Shown here one piece after another: positions 23,901 to 32,469 of a stretch of DNA of 64,000 nucleotides. Each line of letters begins with the position of its first letter. Position 1 is the first letter of the stretch. A program made the translations under genes and the position numbers. Origin of the DNA: Watersipora subatra (lineage: Eukaryota > Bryozoa > Gymnolaemata > Cheilostomatida > Watersiporidae); contig NC_088711.1 in assembly GCF_963576615.1 (NCBI RefSeq), positions 18,570,182 through 18,634,181 on the forward strand. Direction: 5' to 3'. The notes under the pieces are model-generated. The model was not told the DNA's origin. It made no database searches and saw only the letters and a program-made list of their open reading frames with translations.

Positions 23901-26900
23901 GAAACCATTGTTTTTAATTCATAAATTATTCTCGTGAGTTATAATAAAATTTAGTAAATTAACGCAAACCTGTTAGCATTTTCAGATGAGGTTTACTTCA
24001 ATCATTATGTTTCTCTGGTTATCTCTAAAACATCACATTTTTAGAAAAATGTGTAAAAAATTTACGCTATTTGATTCCTGTTGTTCATTGAGTTTTGCAA
24101 GCTTGGAGTTTTAATATGCTATTCAGTTCAAAAAGAATTGAGCTCTCTAAATTGTTTGTTGATAGGTTTGATATCAGAAGACATGCTTGTATATACAAGG
24201 TTAAGATTCAACATTAAATAACTTCCTGATCATTTTTTGCAGCAATATAAAGATAAAAACAAAATTTATACTGTAACAAACAAATATGTTACATGAAAAT
24301 TAATAATCATTTCACAGATGTAGCTTCACTATTCAATATATTGTCTTACGAGCCAAACGCCCGGCATTGCGCGGGTAATAAAATAATTACTCAATGAATT
24401 TGAGTAACTTAACTCGTAAGCTACTAGTCTACATTTTTGCTAAAACAATAGCGGTGTTTTAAGCCAGCTTAATAGTTGTTACCTTACGCGTAACTATCAA
24501 CTGTGTCAGTTAACAACCCCAAGCACTTTAAGTGTGAGTATTTTAACCAATGTAATGAATATCATAACAATTATTCATTGCAGCAGTTAGTTGATCAATC
24601 GTAGTGTAGGGGTTTATATTGCTGGTCATCAGATGTAAAGGTTCCAAGATCAAATCCTCTGGGAAGCAGATTTTTCGTTGTTAGATTTTAAACACTATAA
24701 CTGGACAGACGATCCAACAAAAGACAAACACTGAGATCTATATAGATTGTAATCATTAATCTTTGTATTTTTTTGGCACACAATCGCAATGGCATAAAAC
24801 TTGACACTTTAAAATATAAGGTGAGGTTGCCAAACTTTTATACAACGTTTTTCGACATTTTATTTTCAAAAATGCTAGGCTAGTGAATGAGTTTCTTGCT
24901 ATGCAGAACACCATTTAATATTACAGAAGTAGAGCTCCTAGCTTGTCATATACTGGCAGCATACTACGAGACGACTGACTTGCTACTGGTCACCTGGCCC
25001 AACGTACCTCCGCAATATAACATCACAGTGTTCTGGTGTGAGATAAATAGAGATAGAAACTGTCTAGATACGGTAAGTTTTTGGAATAATGGAATTCTTG
25101 GCTTTTCTAAAGAAATAGCATTAAGACTGGTGATGCTCAGGGTTCCTTTAATTATCAATACACATTGTCTTACAACAAAAATCTATGAATCTATTCATTG
25201 AGGACAGTTATCCTTAATACATGTGAAGACAAATGCTTGAATTTCTAATAAGATAGATCGTGGCACATTTATACGGAAAACGAAAGTTCTGCCATTGCCA
25301 TGTAAGTCTACGGGTCTCAAACTCCTGACCTTTAGTTTGGTAGGTCAACACTCTACCACCATTGCTACTCGGCAGCATTCTAAAGTTGAAAAATAGTGTT
25401 TACTATAATAAGAATGATGTTTCGTGGCGTTAGCAAATTTTTCACTATGTCAGGCACAAATGTCCAATTGTGCCTAACCTAGTACCTAATTCTCACTTAA
25501 GGGAAAAGTTACAAGACCAAACTCACCATGGCTTACCTATTTAATGTACAAAAGTAAGTCAACTTCAAGCAATGTCAGACACAATTGACAGTTTTAGAAT
25601 TTTTGTTTTCTGTATAAATATAATGTTATTGTATTAGACTAAGTCATTATGTCAGGCGCAATTGGCCATTTGTGCCTGACATAACGGAAAATTTGTTAAC
25701 GTCAAGAAAAATTGCTCTTTGGGTACTAAATATTATCATTTAATAGGAGAATGTGGCTGAATAGCAAAAGTGGTAAAGTGTTGGCTTACTAACTGAGGGT
25801 CACACGTTCGAAACCCATAGACTTGTCTTGAATTTCTTATTTTACAATTATAGTTGTAAAAGCCTAGTTGCCTAGTGTGTGTGTGTGTGTGTGCGTGTGC
25901 GTGTGCGTGTGTGTGTGTTTAAACTGCCCATTATTGTGAGTCACATTTTAAATTATAAGAACTGTTTTGATTACTATAACATGAAGGATAACACAAATTC
26001 TCACACCGTACAAACCTTTTTAAATTTTATTTTTAAATATACATTCTTTTTACATACATCATGCATATCAAGTGCCATCAAATCGCGCCATCAAAGTCTA
26101 ACATGCACTTTTATGGCAGGAAATCTTTTGGAGCAATGTTGGCAATAAAACAGAGATAAAAATTGATGGATGGAAGGAACAAATTGATAAGAAATCATAT
26201 TACAAGTTTGGATTGAGTGCAAGCTCAGCCAATCAGAAATCTTCTGGGATCATTTGGACATCCTGCATCAGTCAAATGGGGAAAGGTATGTGATAAGTTT
26301 CACCTGGTTTCTATAGGCACCTTGTTGCTTGTTTATGTGTGTTACTCGCTGCCAATGTTGAAATTTATGTTTACACTTCACTGACTATTAGATGAAAAAC
26401 ACCAAATTTATGTAGAATTTAATTGACTGTAGTTATCTAGGCACATGTCAGTTAAAATTTGACAATAAGCAAATAATATATGTTTTGTTTGAAACTGATT
26501 GGACAAGTGCACTATTTGGGAGAAATAATTTTTAAAGTTTGAAACAGGCATGTTGGTCATCATCTGTCTTTGTGGTTAATATTATTGCTGTTATTATTAT
26601 TATTATCATTATTAATATGATTATTGCTAATATAACATGAAGTACCAGCAATGAATTTTGAGCTGTTAACAAAATCTTTCAAACGTTCCAAACCATTGAT
26701 TGATAAGTGAGAATATTTTTTCAGAGATTCGGTATATTTTTAGTCATTTATTTTTAAGCAGAGCGTATGCCTTCAGTTTAAATTGGACTCTTTTCTGAGG
26801 TTGGTGACATGTTTGGTCTTGTCAGATCTAGTTTTACCAACTCTATGCTTGTCAGAGTTGTTCAACCGATTTACTGGAGCTATGCTACCTTTCTTATTAC

Positions 26901-29900
26901 TTCACCAGATACTTCCCTTGTCCAATGATGTCTGATCATCAATGTATGACCTGCCTTATGAAATTCAAAACTGAAAGCTTTTTGTAATTTTAGAACTACT
27001 GCCAGCTACGCCAACCGTAAACCTTCAAGGACTGGAAGCCATAATTACTATAAATGATGCATGCTATTTAGCAAACCGAAAGGCAGAATGGTATACTGTA
27101 AAAGCCTGTAGATATGACAGTTCAAAAGATGATTGCATGAGAAAGATGAACAAATATGCAGGTAATTATGGGAAGTGTCTTTGCATTCGCTAATGTAATT
27201 CATGTTATCAATCATTTCTATTTATATCTTTTGAGTTTAAAACTGACAGCAATGTTAACACTGTTACTATGAGATATACTAGAGATAAGGTCTTTCTAAT
27301 AGTCAATGCTAAAGTTTGGGAGTTAATAAAATATATATAAATATATATGAATAATTGAATATACATATGTATAGGCTACATATATATGTTATATATTATA
27401 CTACATATTATATTATATTTGCTGATATTTGGGCACTTGTTTGTCTTTTTAACTCAACACTTAGAGGTTTTATAACACTATCAATATTCCAAAATTACAG
27501 CCAAGGTGTATTAGCATTTTATTTAACACTTTTTCTTGAAAATTATGTTTTATTTGCACACATAAAGACTTTACCTATAAAATTAACTATGAAATGATTT
27601 TTTAACTGTTGTATTGTAAATCATTCAACTTTTGTAGAAATATCTGAAGTGAAAACAGATCCATGCAATACGATTGTGAGAATTGCTCTAGAGAGGAACT
27701 CTGCCTCATATGCTTTTTGGGTTATCTCCCATGCTGGGAGTGTGACCGCTGCATCAACAATGCTGATCATAAACACAGATCGGTCAGGTATTACTTTTTA
27801 CTATATAATATAACTAACTGAAATATACATCATTGCCTGGGTTGGTCTTGCCTTAAACTTATTCTCTCTCTTGTCATCTATGTCTATTTATCAAACTACT
27901 TCATGTGATGTATCTATGCACTCAGCTACTTAAATTCATGGCCAAAAGTATTAACACCCCTGCCTTTGTTGCCTGGTCTATTTAGCAAAAGTTGGACTAA
28001 CTTTGAGTCACTTTACTTACTGTATAATCTATTTAAATCATGCATTGTGCACATCATTAGAAACCTGAGAATCAAATCTTTCTAATGAGATTAAAACTTC
28101 TAATAATAAAACTATTTTTACTAAGAAATTGGCCTGAGAGATTGACTACAAAAAAAACTCCAGTTTAACACGCTCTCAGAGACTGCTGGAATAGCTTTTG
28201 TTTTAAATAATTGTTTTCAAAAGATAGAAAATCATCTGAGGAATTATATGATATGTATATTGTCTGGTCTGAGTGGCACGAAGTGGTAGTAAAAAAGCAA
28301 AAATCTAATTGATCACAAAATGGTAAGTATAGTGTTAATACTCTACTAAATTTACTAATAACTTACTAAACAAATTTAACGCAGTCACAATGCTTATTTT
28401 ATAAGGTTAGTTTGTATTATAGCAACTCTATAAATATTACCACTTAAATGAAAGGTGATAAAATGGTGATTACAGAGAGAAAAGCAAAAGTATTTGCTGT
28501 GTGTCTCAAGTTTATTCGATGAGTTTTACACAAATAAAAAGGCGAACAGCGAACAAATGTTCACCGTAACAAATTGATGAAAAAATGACAACACAAATAC
28601 AGAAAGTTTTAAAAAACAAAAGAGTGTTTTAAGTCAACCCTAAAGTTAGTTAAAAAATTTTATTCAAAAATTTATATTTATTGGTTTATATGTTTTGATT
28701 TTAATTCATGTTGGCTTTCACTTACTCACCATCAGTTAAAAATGTAACAAAATGTTGTTATGACAAAAGAATAAATATATTATTTGCAGTGTATGTGTAA
28801 AGAGTTGTATAAAGATGAATAACTAAAAGTTGAAAATTATCAATAGCAAAGAAACACTGCAGCTCGTTAGTCCAAATGTGTGAGCTCAAGAAATAAAAGT
28901 TGTGAATCACGAAATATGGAGCATTATTTTTTTAAAGCGATAAAACTAACATTTACAGAAAACTGAATACAAAAAAACAGAAATGATTTAGTTGGTAAAT
29001 TTAAAAAGTAAACTGAATATCACAAAGTTTTCGGTTTCAAATTTTTTTTTCGTATCAAAAAGTTTTCGGTATCACAAAGTTTTAAAACCAATTAGCGTGT
29101 TCTAAATTACAAAGTTTGTTATTGAAATGTTACTAAGCGAACTCGTGAGAATTCAAAATGGCAGCTAGCAGGGAGTATTTTTTACAATGTGGTATAGCCT
29201 ACATATATTTTGTTTTGAATTGAATGCTAAAAAGCTGTACGTATACATATATCACGTTATAATGAATAATATGCATACATGTACATGAGCATACACAGAG
29301 GCATCATCGTAGATATATCTTCTTGATGTACCATTTATTACCAACAGCTAAGTATATGAGAGCTAAGTAGGAGCGTAGATGAAAGTTGAAATTTTAAAAT
29401 TGTTACCATAGTTTCTTTGTACAAGTTTGACTTTATCTTGCTTGCTATGTTAACGTTTTAAACACCGTTTTAAGTGTAATATTTAATATGTATTATTTGT
29501 AGTAGTTGTGCTCATGAAGAATGTGAGATTTTGCAAAAGTAGTTTTCTGTCATTTGATAACTGTATTAAATTTCAAATAGCATCAAGTACAATGGTGAGT
29601 TTAACTTTGTTGCAGGGTTATTGTTTGTATTTTACAGCCGCAACTTGGGAGATAATATTGCCGGCCATTCTTCTCCTCCTAGCTGGGCTTTGCTTTTCAA
29701 TGGGCATCGTGTATTGCACCCGGTGAGAGAATCATTGTATCTTTTACTGGTTACCTTTTATTATTATACTGGCTTTATTTTTCTCATGAATAGAATTTAG
29801 TAATTTATTTAGTAATTTAGTGGATTTAGTTTCTAGTTTGTTCAATAAGTTAAATATACTTTTGAAATATACAAAAAGCAGAGGCAAATTCTTATTTTTA

Positions 29901-30838
29901 AAATTGTGTAGAGCAAAACAGTATTTTCTGCAGCAGTCTTACTTTCAGTGCTATAAAAAAGTAATAATCAATTCGCTTTTACATTTGTTTTGCTAGTGGA
30001 ATTGGATGAAAACAGCAGAAACATATAACATTTCAATGACTTCTGGTGTAGATATAAGAGGAGAGTACAGAAGCTAAACAATGTTCAGATGGTTCTTCCT
30101 GAAATCCCAATAAAGAAATCACGCAGCTCAGCTAATGACACAAGCGTTGGACAGATTTACCTAAAGCGTTGCGCTCACCATGGAATGTCGGAGCATCCAG
30201 TAAAGGTTTGTTATGAAATACATTTAAAAAACATTTTTATATGTTAGTTTTACTTACCTTCGCAAAAGTTAGTTATATAAGAAGTTTTGATTATCAGAAT
30301 TTCAGATGCAGACATTGTGGCTGAGCTACCTGGGTAGTTCATCCAATTTTAATAACAAGCAAGTTTTATCAGGTGTTCAACAAAGTAAAACAAAAGAATT
30401 TCCCAAACTTTATAACAGTAATCACGTTCACATTTTTATTTATTTCAAACTAAATTTGGATTTGTCTTCTTTTGACTGTTTGATAACCTATGCTGCAGGC
30501 AAATGTTGCAAATTAGGCATCTTTATTTTTGCTTCCACAACACTGCACATAAGTGTTTGTAGCCAATAACATAAAAATTAGATTGTTTTAATATTTCAGT
30601 GCTGATGAAAATAGAAGATTTTACTAATTAATGTTTTGTGATGTTTGTTGGATAGAATCAAAACTAAAATTGCAATCTATCTTGTCAAGAACAGTTAAAA
30701 AACAGATTTTTTATATCAATTTACTTGTAGCCTGCAATACCCTGTGATGTCAGTAACAGGCCCAACAAACTTGATTATATAAACCAATCGCCAGGCAAGA
30801 CACCAAGGACCGAAAATGATTGCAGCAAACGTTTCTAA
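1985..30838 (+). CDS. gp130/Domeless-like class I cytokine receptor, 16 exons, 5' end missing
   Basis: Exons whose phases join: 1985-2222, 3889-4007, 12981-13104, 14436-14650, 15301-15497, 16100-16271, 20395-20528, 20666-20812, 23020-23155, 24927-25072, 26120-26285, 26994-27161, 27638-27787, 29638-29722, 30052-30205 and 30731-30838 (TAA). They total about 820 codons. Order of domains: an Ig domain (ITC in exon 1; DSGSYIC in exon 2); a cytokine-receptor module in exons 3-6 (Cys pair [16 protein letters not shown] in place of WSxWS); three FnIII-like domains in exons 7-13, where [17 protein letters not shown] resembles the ANGKI stretch of gp130; a membrane helix in exon 14 ([20 protein letters not shown]); RYKRR after the membrane; a Box1-like VLPEIPIKK in exon 15; and YINQ, a YxxQ STAT-type site, in exon 16. 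The layout matches gp130, LIFR and insect Domeless, which signal through JAK and STAT. The role is inferred from family. The signal peptide exon is absent, and the ligand is unknown. Confidence 0.85.
2400..3357 (+). mobile_element. Helitron-like non-autonomous element with antisense tRNA-like segment
   Basis: The 3' end (3336-3356) shows ACACCGGGTAGTACAGCTAG followed by T, the CTAG/T end typical of Helitrons, with a GC-rich terminal segment just upstream. The left part (about 2440-2500) carries the GTGTCCAGCTGTAGCTGTTA signature shared by the other copies. A minus-strand tRNA-like segment follows at 2510-2578. This copy is longer (about 0.9 kb) than its relatives. The left border is approximate because it merges into TA-rich DNA. 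Confidence 0.5.
2510..2578 (-). repeat. tRNA-like segment (SINE-type polymerase III promoter)
   Basis: On the minus strand the segment reads TGGCTCATTGGTAGAGC (A-box-like), a variable middle, then AGTTCGAATCT (B-box-like), with the spacing of a tRNA. It lies inside the Helitron-like element in antisense. No complete acceptor stem can be formed, so it is treated as tRNA-derived and not as a working tRNA gene. Confidence 0.6.
3358..3730. repeat. AT-rich imperfect tandem duplication
   Basis: Two related blocks (about 3360-3500 and 3575-3720) both run from ATATAAATGTATA-type sequence to TTTATTGGCTATCATTTTAT or TTTATTGGCAATCATATTAT, then TAATTTCATATA. This is intron DNA with no coding signal. Confidence 0.6.
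4607..4885 (+). repeat. Purine-only (GAGAGG)n tract
   Basis: About 280 bp of nearly pure A and G on the + strand, dominated by GAGAGG and GAGAGA units with rare other bases. The Arg/Glu/Gly-rich open frames here simply reflect the repeat. Such homopurine tracts can form triplex or H-DNA structures. Confidence 0.85.
5823..5912. repeat. (AT)n microsatellite at retrotransposon 5' junction
   Basis: About 85 bp of perfect AT dinucleotide that abuts the 5' truncation point of retrotransposon copy 1 with no intervening sequence. Confidence 0.9.
5913..8178 (+). mobile_element. RLE-type non-LTR retrotransposon, copy 1 (5'-truncated, open ORF)
   Basis: An uninterrupted frame of about 730 codons ends at 8111. 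From the N-terminal side it shows: an NWAAPGHD motif before the RT; reverse transcriptase blocks with [28 protein letters not shown] and the FYMDD catalytic motif (near residue 251); a C-x2-C-x8-H-x4-C knuckle (about 537-554); and a restriction-like endonuclease core with PD about 622 and a downstream IID (about 636). This order defines the R2/R4/NeSL/HERO group of retrotransposons. The true N-terminus is missing: the sequence starts where copy 3 is at about 10009. The 3' UTR ends GAGGAAACAATTTTTTTA and then TA repeats, with no poly(A). Confidence 0.85.
5925..8111 (+). CDS. Reverse transcriptase / restriction-like endonuclease polyprotein, 5'-truncated
   Basis: The protein copies element RNA into DNA at a nick made by its own PD-(D/E)xK-type endonuclease (target-primed reverse transcription), as known for R2-like elements. 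The frame is free of stops for 728 codons, and both YMDD and the endonuclease core are present, so the catalytic part looks intact. The N-terminal Myb-like DNA-binding region seen in copy 3 is missing. The first codon, a GTG next to the AT repeat, is therefore an artefact of truncation. Expression is unlikely without a promoter. Confidence 0.8.
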   Translation: MAQQGLTISKDDIKCRVQRMKNWAAPGHDMIQAFWLKKLTSLHTRMAKQMEYLIEQGDHPEWLTKGRTVLLIKDPKQGPIPKNYRPITCLPTTWKLLSGIVADKLEEHMSHYMTSAQKGIGRNTRGAKHQLLVDRTVCQDSKRRQTNLAMAWIDYRKAYDSIPHSWILECLSMYNVHPALVAFIKMSMTKWKTELEANGKKLASVQIKRGIYQGDSLSPLLFCICLNPLSNMLEETQYGYQFKSGTKINHLFYMDDIKLYANKERDIDSLIHLTQVYSKDIGMTFGIEKCGRLILKKGHSMLTDGLRMPNGTIKDIEEGYKYLGIMQSNINHEAEVRHKAISEYKKRLRQVLRSQLNAKNQIMAINTYALPVIRYPAGIIKWTEEAIKETDIATRKLLTMHGALHPKSDTIRLYLDRKDGGRGLKSVQQTVKEEERSIKAYAASMAISDNLLAEFQSAALTTDLCPDDEEIDWHTKPLHGAYHQQISKVGDLHQTYMWLNKGNLTANTESLIMAAQEQVLPTRQLQTKIYHTRDDPRCRLCKDAPETIQHIISGCRQLAGNAYTERHNHVAGIVYRSLCDEYGLNKPQHWWEAPGKVNENDRAKILWDFYIQTDKHVLANQPDIVVVDKENKRATIIDIAVPNDYNIASKEKEKVEKYLPLGEEIEKCWNVRTTVIPVVIGALGAITPAHKMWLAQIPTTINSGELQKSALLGTAKILRRVLKLPGLW
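8179..8370. repeat. TA-rich spacer between retrotransposon copies
   Basis: TATATA, TGTATATATA and GTATATACA segments with no other content. The spacer separates the 3' tail of copy 1 from the 5' truncation of copy 2. Confidence 0.8.
8371..8813 (+). mobile_element. RLE-type retrotransposon, copy 2 (3' fragment)
   Basis: This copy begins at AGATCCTCTGGGACTTC, matching copy 1 at about 7734, and runs to the same 3' end. Only the endonuclease end of the protein is left (about 125 codons, open to a TAG at 8746-8748). It is flanked by TA repeats on both sides and has the same orientation as copies 1 and 3. Divergence from copy 1 is low, a few percent by eye. Confidence 0.85.
8833..8906 (+). promoter_or_regulatory. 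tRNA-like internal polymerase III promoter at retrotransposon 5' end
   Basis: TAGCGCAGTTGG at 8840-8851 matches the A-box consensus TRGCNNAGYNGG at all positions. AGTTCAAACCC at 8884-8894 matches the B-box at 10 of 11. Spacing is that of a tRNA. It sits 4 bp inside the junction with the TA repeat, so it forms the head of copy 3. It could belong to the element or be a SINE inserted first into the same TA tract. Confidence 0.6.
9145..11863 (+). pseudogene. Inactivated ORF of retrotransposon copy 3
   Basis: Frame pieces 9145-9642, 9670-10368, 10555-11256, 11272-11634 and 11573-11863 align in order with copy 1 and extend it at the N-terminus by about 290 codons. They are separated by the stops and indels listed for the element. 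The linker region is rich in Lys, Arg and Glu. The YMDD motif is still present (FYMDD near 10794), but the knuckle has lost its His. Confidence 0.8.
11895..12209 (+). pseudogene. 3' endonuclease remnant of copy 3
   Basis: This frame holds the last 104 codons ([19 protein letters not shown] to KLPGLW), nearly identical to copies 1 and 2. It is out of frame with the upstream part because of the deletion near 11843. Confidence 0.75.
13523..13926 (-). mobile_element. Helitron-like non-autonomous element
   Basis: On the minus strand the 3' end shows a perfect 14-bp palindrome AATGCCCGGGCATT, then CAT, then CTAG followed by T (13523-13526 and flank), the Helitron 3' pattern. The other end (13876-13926) carries the ATAACTGGACACACAAATGA and CAGACAAACA signature. 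Length is about 400 bp. It lies in the receptor intron at 13105-14435. Confidence 0.6.
14812..15140 (+). repeat. 37-bp-type minisatellite, diverged
   Basis: Repeated units of the form GGTTTGACTGTACCTAGCAA and GATAACTGAACTTT, six to seven copies, with unit length varying from about 37 to 55 bp because a GGCACATCAACCG insert occurs in some units. A cleaner array of the same unit lies at 17330-17470. Confidence 0.7.
15510..15875 (+). repeat. 59-bp tandem repeat with 118-bp higher-order period
   Basis: Units containing TCTATAAATAAGTAATACTT and ATATTGTATACACATG start at 15586, 15645, 15704, 15763 and 15822. Alternating units carry CAAGTAGTAGTA or CAAGCAGTACCATTG, so pairs of units form a 118-bp repeat. 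The array starts 13 bp after a receptor exon. Confidence 0.85.
17330..17470 (+). repeat. 37-bp minisatellite
   Basis: Three to four units of GAGGTTTGACTGTACTTAGC then AAGCTAACTGAACTTTA. It is the same family as 14812-15140. Confidence 0.8.
18223..18459 (+). repeat. 34-bp tandem repeat, 7 copies
   Basis: Units start at 18223, 18256, 18290, 18324, 18358, 18392 and 18426 and read GGAAACATTATGTGTTACGT then TRCATTACGTTACT. The first unit is 33 bp. Units differ at a few positions (GAAAAC against GGAAAC, GTTGCATT against GTTACATT) in a partly alternating pattern. The open frame across it is a by-product. Confidence 0.9.
18591..19230 (+). repeat. 40-bp minisatellite, 16 near-identical copies
   Basis: Exactly 16 units of 40 bp: CTTCAGTCTGAGTACTGCAG then GGTTAAAGCTTAGTAATGAT. 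By eye only about six substitutions occur in 640 bp. Three units, and the flank after the array, carry GATGTT in place of GATCTT. The homogeneity points to recent expansion or ongoing gene conversion. Confidence 0.95.
19577..19626. repeat. Perfect 24-bp-arm palindrome
   Basis: TGTTTAGAGTGCTGTACCTC then TTGT is followed by TT and the exact reverse complement. It is directly followed by a partial third copy (ACTGAGGTACAGCCCTCAGT). No protein or RNA gene is linked to it. Confidence 0.9.
19953..20345 (+). mobile_element. Helitron-like non-autonomous element with intact ends
   Basis: It starts TCTCAATGTTTGTC after an A and ends CATTCGGCTAG before a T, which are the Helitron end rules (5' TC, 3' CTRR, insertion between A and T). 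A degenerate AATGCC-CATT hairpin precedes the end. An antisense tRNA-like segment lies at about 20015-20092 (TAGCTCAATGGTAAAG and GATCAAATCC on the minus strand). Length is 393 bp. It ends 49 bp before a receptor exon. Confidence 0.65.
20015..20092 (-). repeat. tRNA-like segment inside Helitron-like element
   Basis: The minus strand reads TAGCTCAATGGTAAAG (A-box-like), then an anticodon-arm-sized middle, then GAGATCAAATCC (B-box-like). The degenerate B-box suggests it is not a working tRNA. Confidence 0.5.
21030..21331 (+). mobile_element. Helitron-like element, short variant
   Basis: The left side has CTGTATGTCTGTATGTCG; the right side ends TACCCGGGCAACGCCGAGAG then GCATAGCTAG before a T. 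The middle contains CATTGCC/GGCAATG inverted segments (21135-21225). No clear tRNA-like part. Confidence 0.5.
21725..22112 (+). mobile_element. Helitron-like element, diverged copy
   Basis: The internal sequence matches 19953-20345 in order: CTAGCGATTAAAAATCTGCTT; a minus-strand tRNA-like part at 21815-21890; GAAGTGCTTGGGGTTATTAA; ATCAAGCTGGCTTAAAACAC; and AAGTTACCC. The terminal hairpin has decayed to ACCAACATTCAGCTAAT, so the CTAG end is mutated to CTAA. Confidence 0.5.
22141..22187. repeat. Palindrome next to Helitron-like element
   Basis: TTGCAAGAATTATTAATATT and its reverse complement are separated by about 7 bp. Confidence 0.8.
22441..22927 (-). mobile_element. Helitron-like element with tRNA-like segment and nested palindrome
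   Basis: The minus-strand end is GCCGGGTATTCAGCTAG before a T (22441-22460). The far end carries CAGACACACAAATGACAGAC and AAACATTGAGA (22885-22925). A tRNA-like part at 22795-22850 reads TTGGCCTAGTGGATTGA and GTTCAAATTC. A palindrome with 17-bp arms (ATGGCTTCACGCTTAAC) lies at 22683-22735. The outer 100 bp (AAAATTTATTTTTAATCAAC, CATTTACCATTCTAACT) resemble 62930-63010. Confidence 0.55.
24348..24740 (-). mobile_element. Helitron-like element, about 390 bp
   Basis: The minus-strand 3' end reads ACCCGCGCAATGCCGGGCGT then TTGGCTCGT, so the CTAG terminus has become CTCG. The internal order matches 19953-20345, including a tRNA-like part (24598-24665) and the CTATAACTGGACAGACG then AAACACTGAGATC end. 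Confidence 0.55.
25280..25850. repeat. Long foldback element with a tRNA-like segment in each arm
   Basis: The left part (25305-25376, minus) and right part (25748-25826, plus) both read as tRNA-like: GAGTAGCAATGGTGGTAGAG against GAATAGCAAAAGTGGTAAAG, and GAGTTTGAGACCC against ACGTTCGAAACCC. Inside them an inverted pair (about 25425-25490 and 25655-25700) contains GTCAGGCACAAATGTCCAAT and its near reverse complement. Whether this is one element or a SINE pair around a MITE is not settled. Confidence 0.6.
25878..25919 (+). repeat. (GT)n microsatellite
   Basis: About 40 bp of GT with interspersed GC pairs. Confidence 0.9.
27788..29637. other. Receptor intron before the transmembrane exon
   Basis: No gene found. 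A small repeat of ATCACAAAGTTTTCGGT lies at about 29015-29080. No transposon ends recognised. Confidence 0.5.
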
Positions 30839-32469
30839 TATAGCAACAAATCTAAGCTATCAGCCACGCTTGAGTCGCAAGGGTAAGAAAATGAACTACA
30901 ACAATGCGAGTGGCTGGCAATGTTGCACATTTTCTGACACTTCCCCGAAAAGCACAGATGCTTGAATTCTATTGCAGACGGTGAATGGTCTGTGATGGAT
31001 TCTTCTGGAAACACATCTATGGATCTAAACAATATTTTTACTCCAGCATGCAGCTTTTAGAAAATATTTTCTTACACCTCGGCTTGCTTTTGCATCTAGC
31101 GAACAAGCAAATGGCTTAGCTTACAACTTATGGTGAATGAATATCCAGGAACACGTTGAACCTAGCTGAGATCCGTAGCTATTGTCATATCATGGAATCA
31201 GATCAAGTAATGGGCTAATTAAGACTGCAGACTGAGTGATCGAGTTGGTTCTCAGGCTAGGTTGGAAGGTATCGCTGAGTTAAATGAAATTTGTTTCGAG
31301 TATCAGATATGAATTTTTTACTATATTTCATATATAAATAATCTGCAAGTGGCTGCTGTACAGTTAGAATAAAGATGCTGACATTGTTTTTATGATGGAC
31401 AGAATATCACAGAAAACAGTGGTGAAATTTATAAACAATCTATTTCAGCATAGATGCAGACCAATGAGATGTCAGTAAAATTATTTAGACAGGTAAATGA
31501 TTCGAGGAGTAACTGCCAAGCAAGACTTATACAGAAATGATTTTTTTCTCGGTTTCTCTACAGTATAGAACAGGATTTACTCCAAAGATTGACTACACAT
31601 CCAGAGTCAATTGCCAACCCCAATCAAGAAGTCTTGCCCCAACATTGACCTATATACCACTAAATGTTAGGCTCCGAGAACCTCTTCTCTGTTTTGTACG
31701 TTGACCATTGAACGTTTGTTCATAGCTCCTCTTTTCTTATAAAGCTTTTGGCCTCTTCCAATGAAGAGAAGAATGCTGCCCACATTTTTTCACAATATCC
31801 CATCAAAATTCCCGAGTATTTTGTATCAAAACATGACTGTTTCAGTTTAACAATAGGTGGTCTAAACGTCATCTATGCCAAAATAGATTGTTTATAAATT
31901 TCACCACTTACAGTGTAGCAAATGCTACAACAACGCATTGGGAAGATGTTACCATTATTTAAAAGATATCCACAACTGCCACATTTTGAGAGCAAGGACA
32001 CATGTTTTATTTAAAAAATAGCATGTACTACAAGTGGTAATTGAGACTGAAAACAGCCATCATACTTATCAAAAGTATAAAACATTTTCAAATTTAAAAT
32101 CTTTACTATAAAAGCTAATTATAAGTATACAATGGAATCAGGAGAAGGGTCACTTATAACTATAAAATTATATTAGCTCCTAAAAAGACTTGCACATATT
32201 ATTGACAAGTAGAGCCTAGAAAAATAAAGAAGATAAGCAATCGTTATGAAAGAAAGTATAAAACTCGGCATATCACAGCGTATAAGGTAGTGATGAGCAC
32301 GCAACAGGAAGTGGAAGTATTGGGAGATAACCCAATCAGAAGAGTAACAAAATCTAACAATTCACAGGGTGGGAAGGCAAGAGAGAGATGAGAGGTAATT
32401 CTCTCAGCAGCGGTCATAAATCTACAACTTCGTAAATAATAGCCTATTGTAATGCCATAATATGATGGT
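30839..32469. other. 3' UTRs and convergent intergenic region
   Basis: The receptor stop is at 30836-30838, and an AATAAA poly(A) signal on the + strand lies at 31368-31373. The phosphatase stop is at 32470-32472, and its candidate poly(A) signal (TTTATT on +) lies at 32006-32011. The two transcripts would end about 630 bp apart without overlapping. No other gene is seen. Confidence 0.6.
31368..31373 (+). terminator. Candidate poly(A) signal of the cytokine receptor gene
   Basis: AATAAA, 530 bp after the stop codon; the first canonical hexamer found by eye in the 3' region. Confidence 0.45.

Noticed and set aside
24907..24926. Upstream acceptor (TATGCAG) for the receptor exon ending at 25072
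   Set aside because: It gives an in-frame TAG with the incoming phase; the acceptor at 24926 keeps the frame open.
2510..25826. Possible tRNA genes (2510, 8833, 20015, 22795, 24598, 25305, 25748)
   Set aside because: A- and B-boxes are present, but the acceptor and anticodon stems do not pair well and each lies within a dispersed repeat, so they are tRNA-derived repeat parts.
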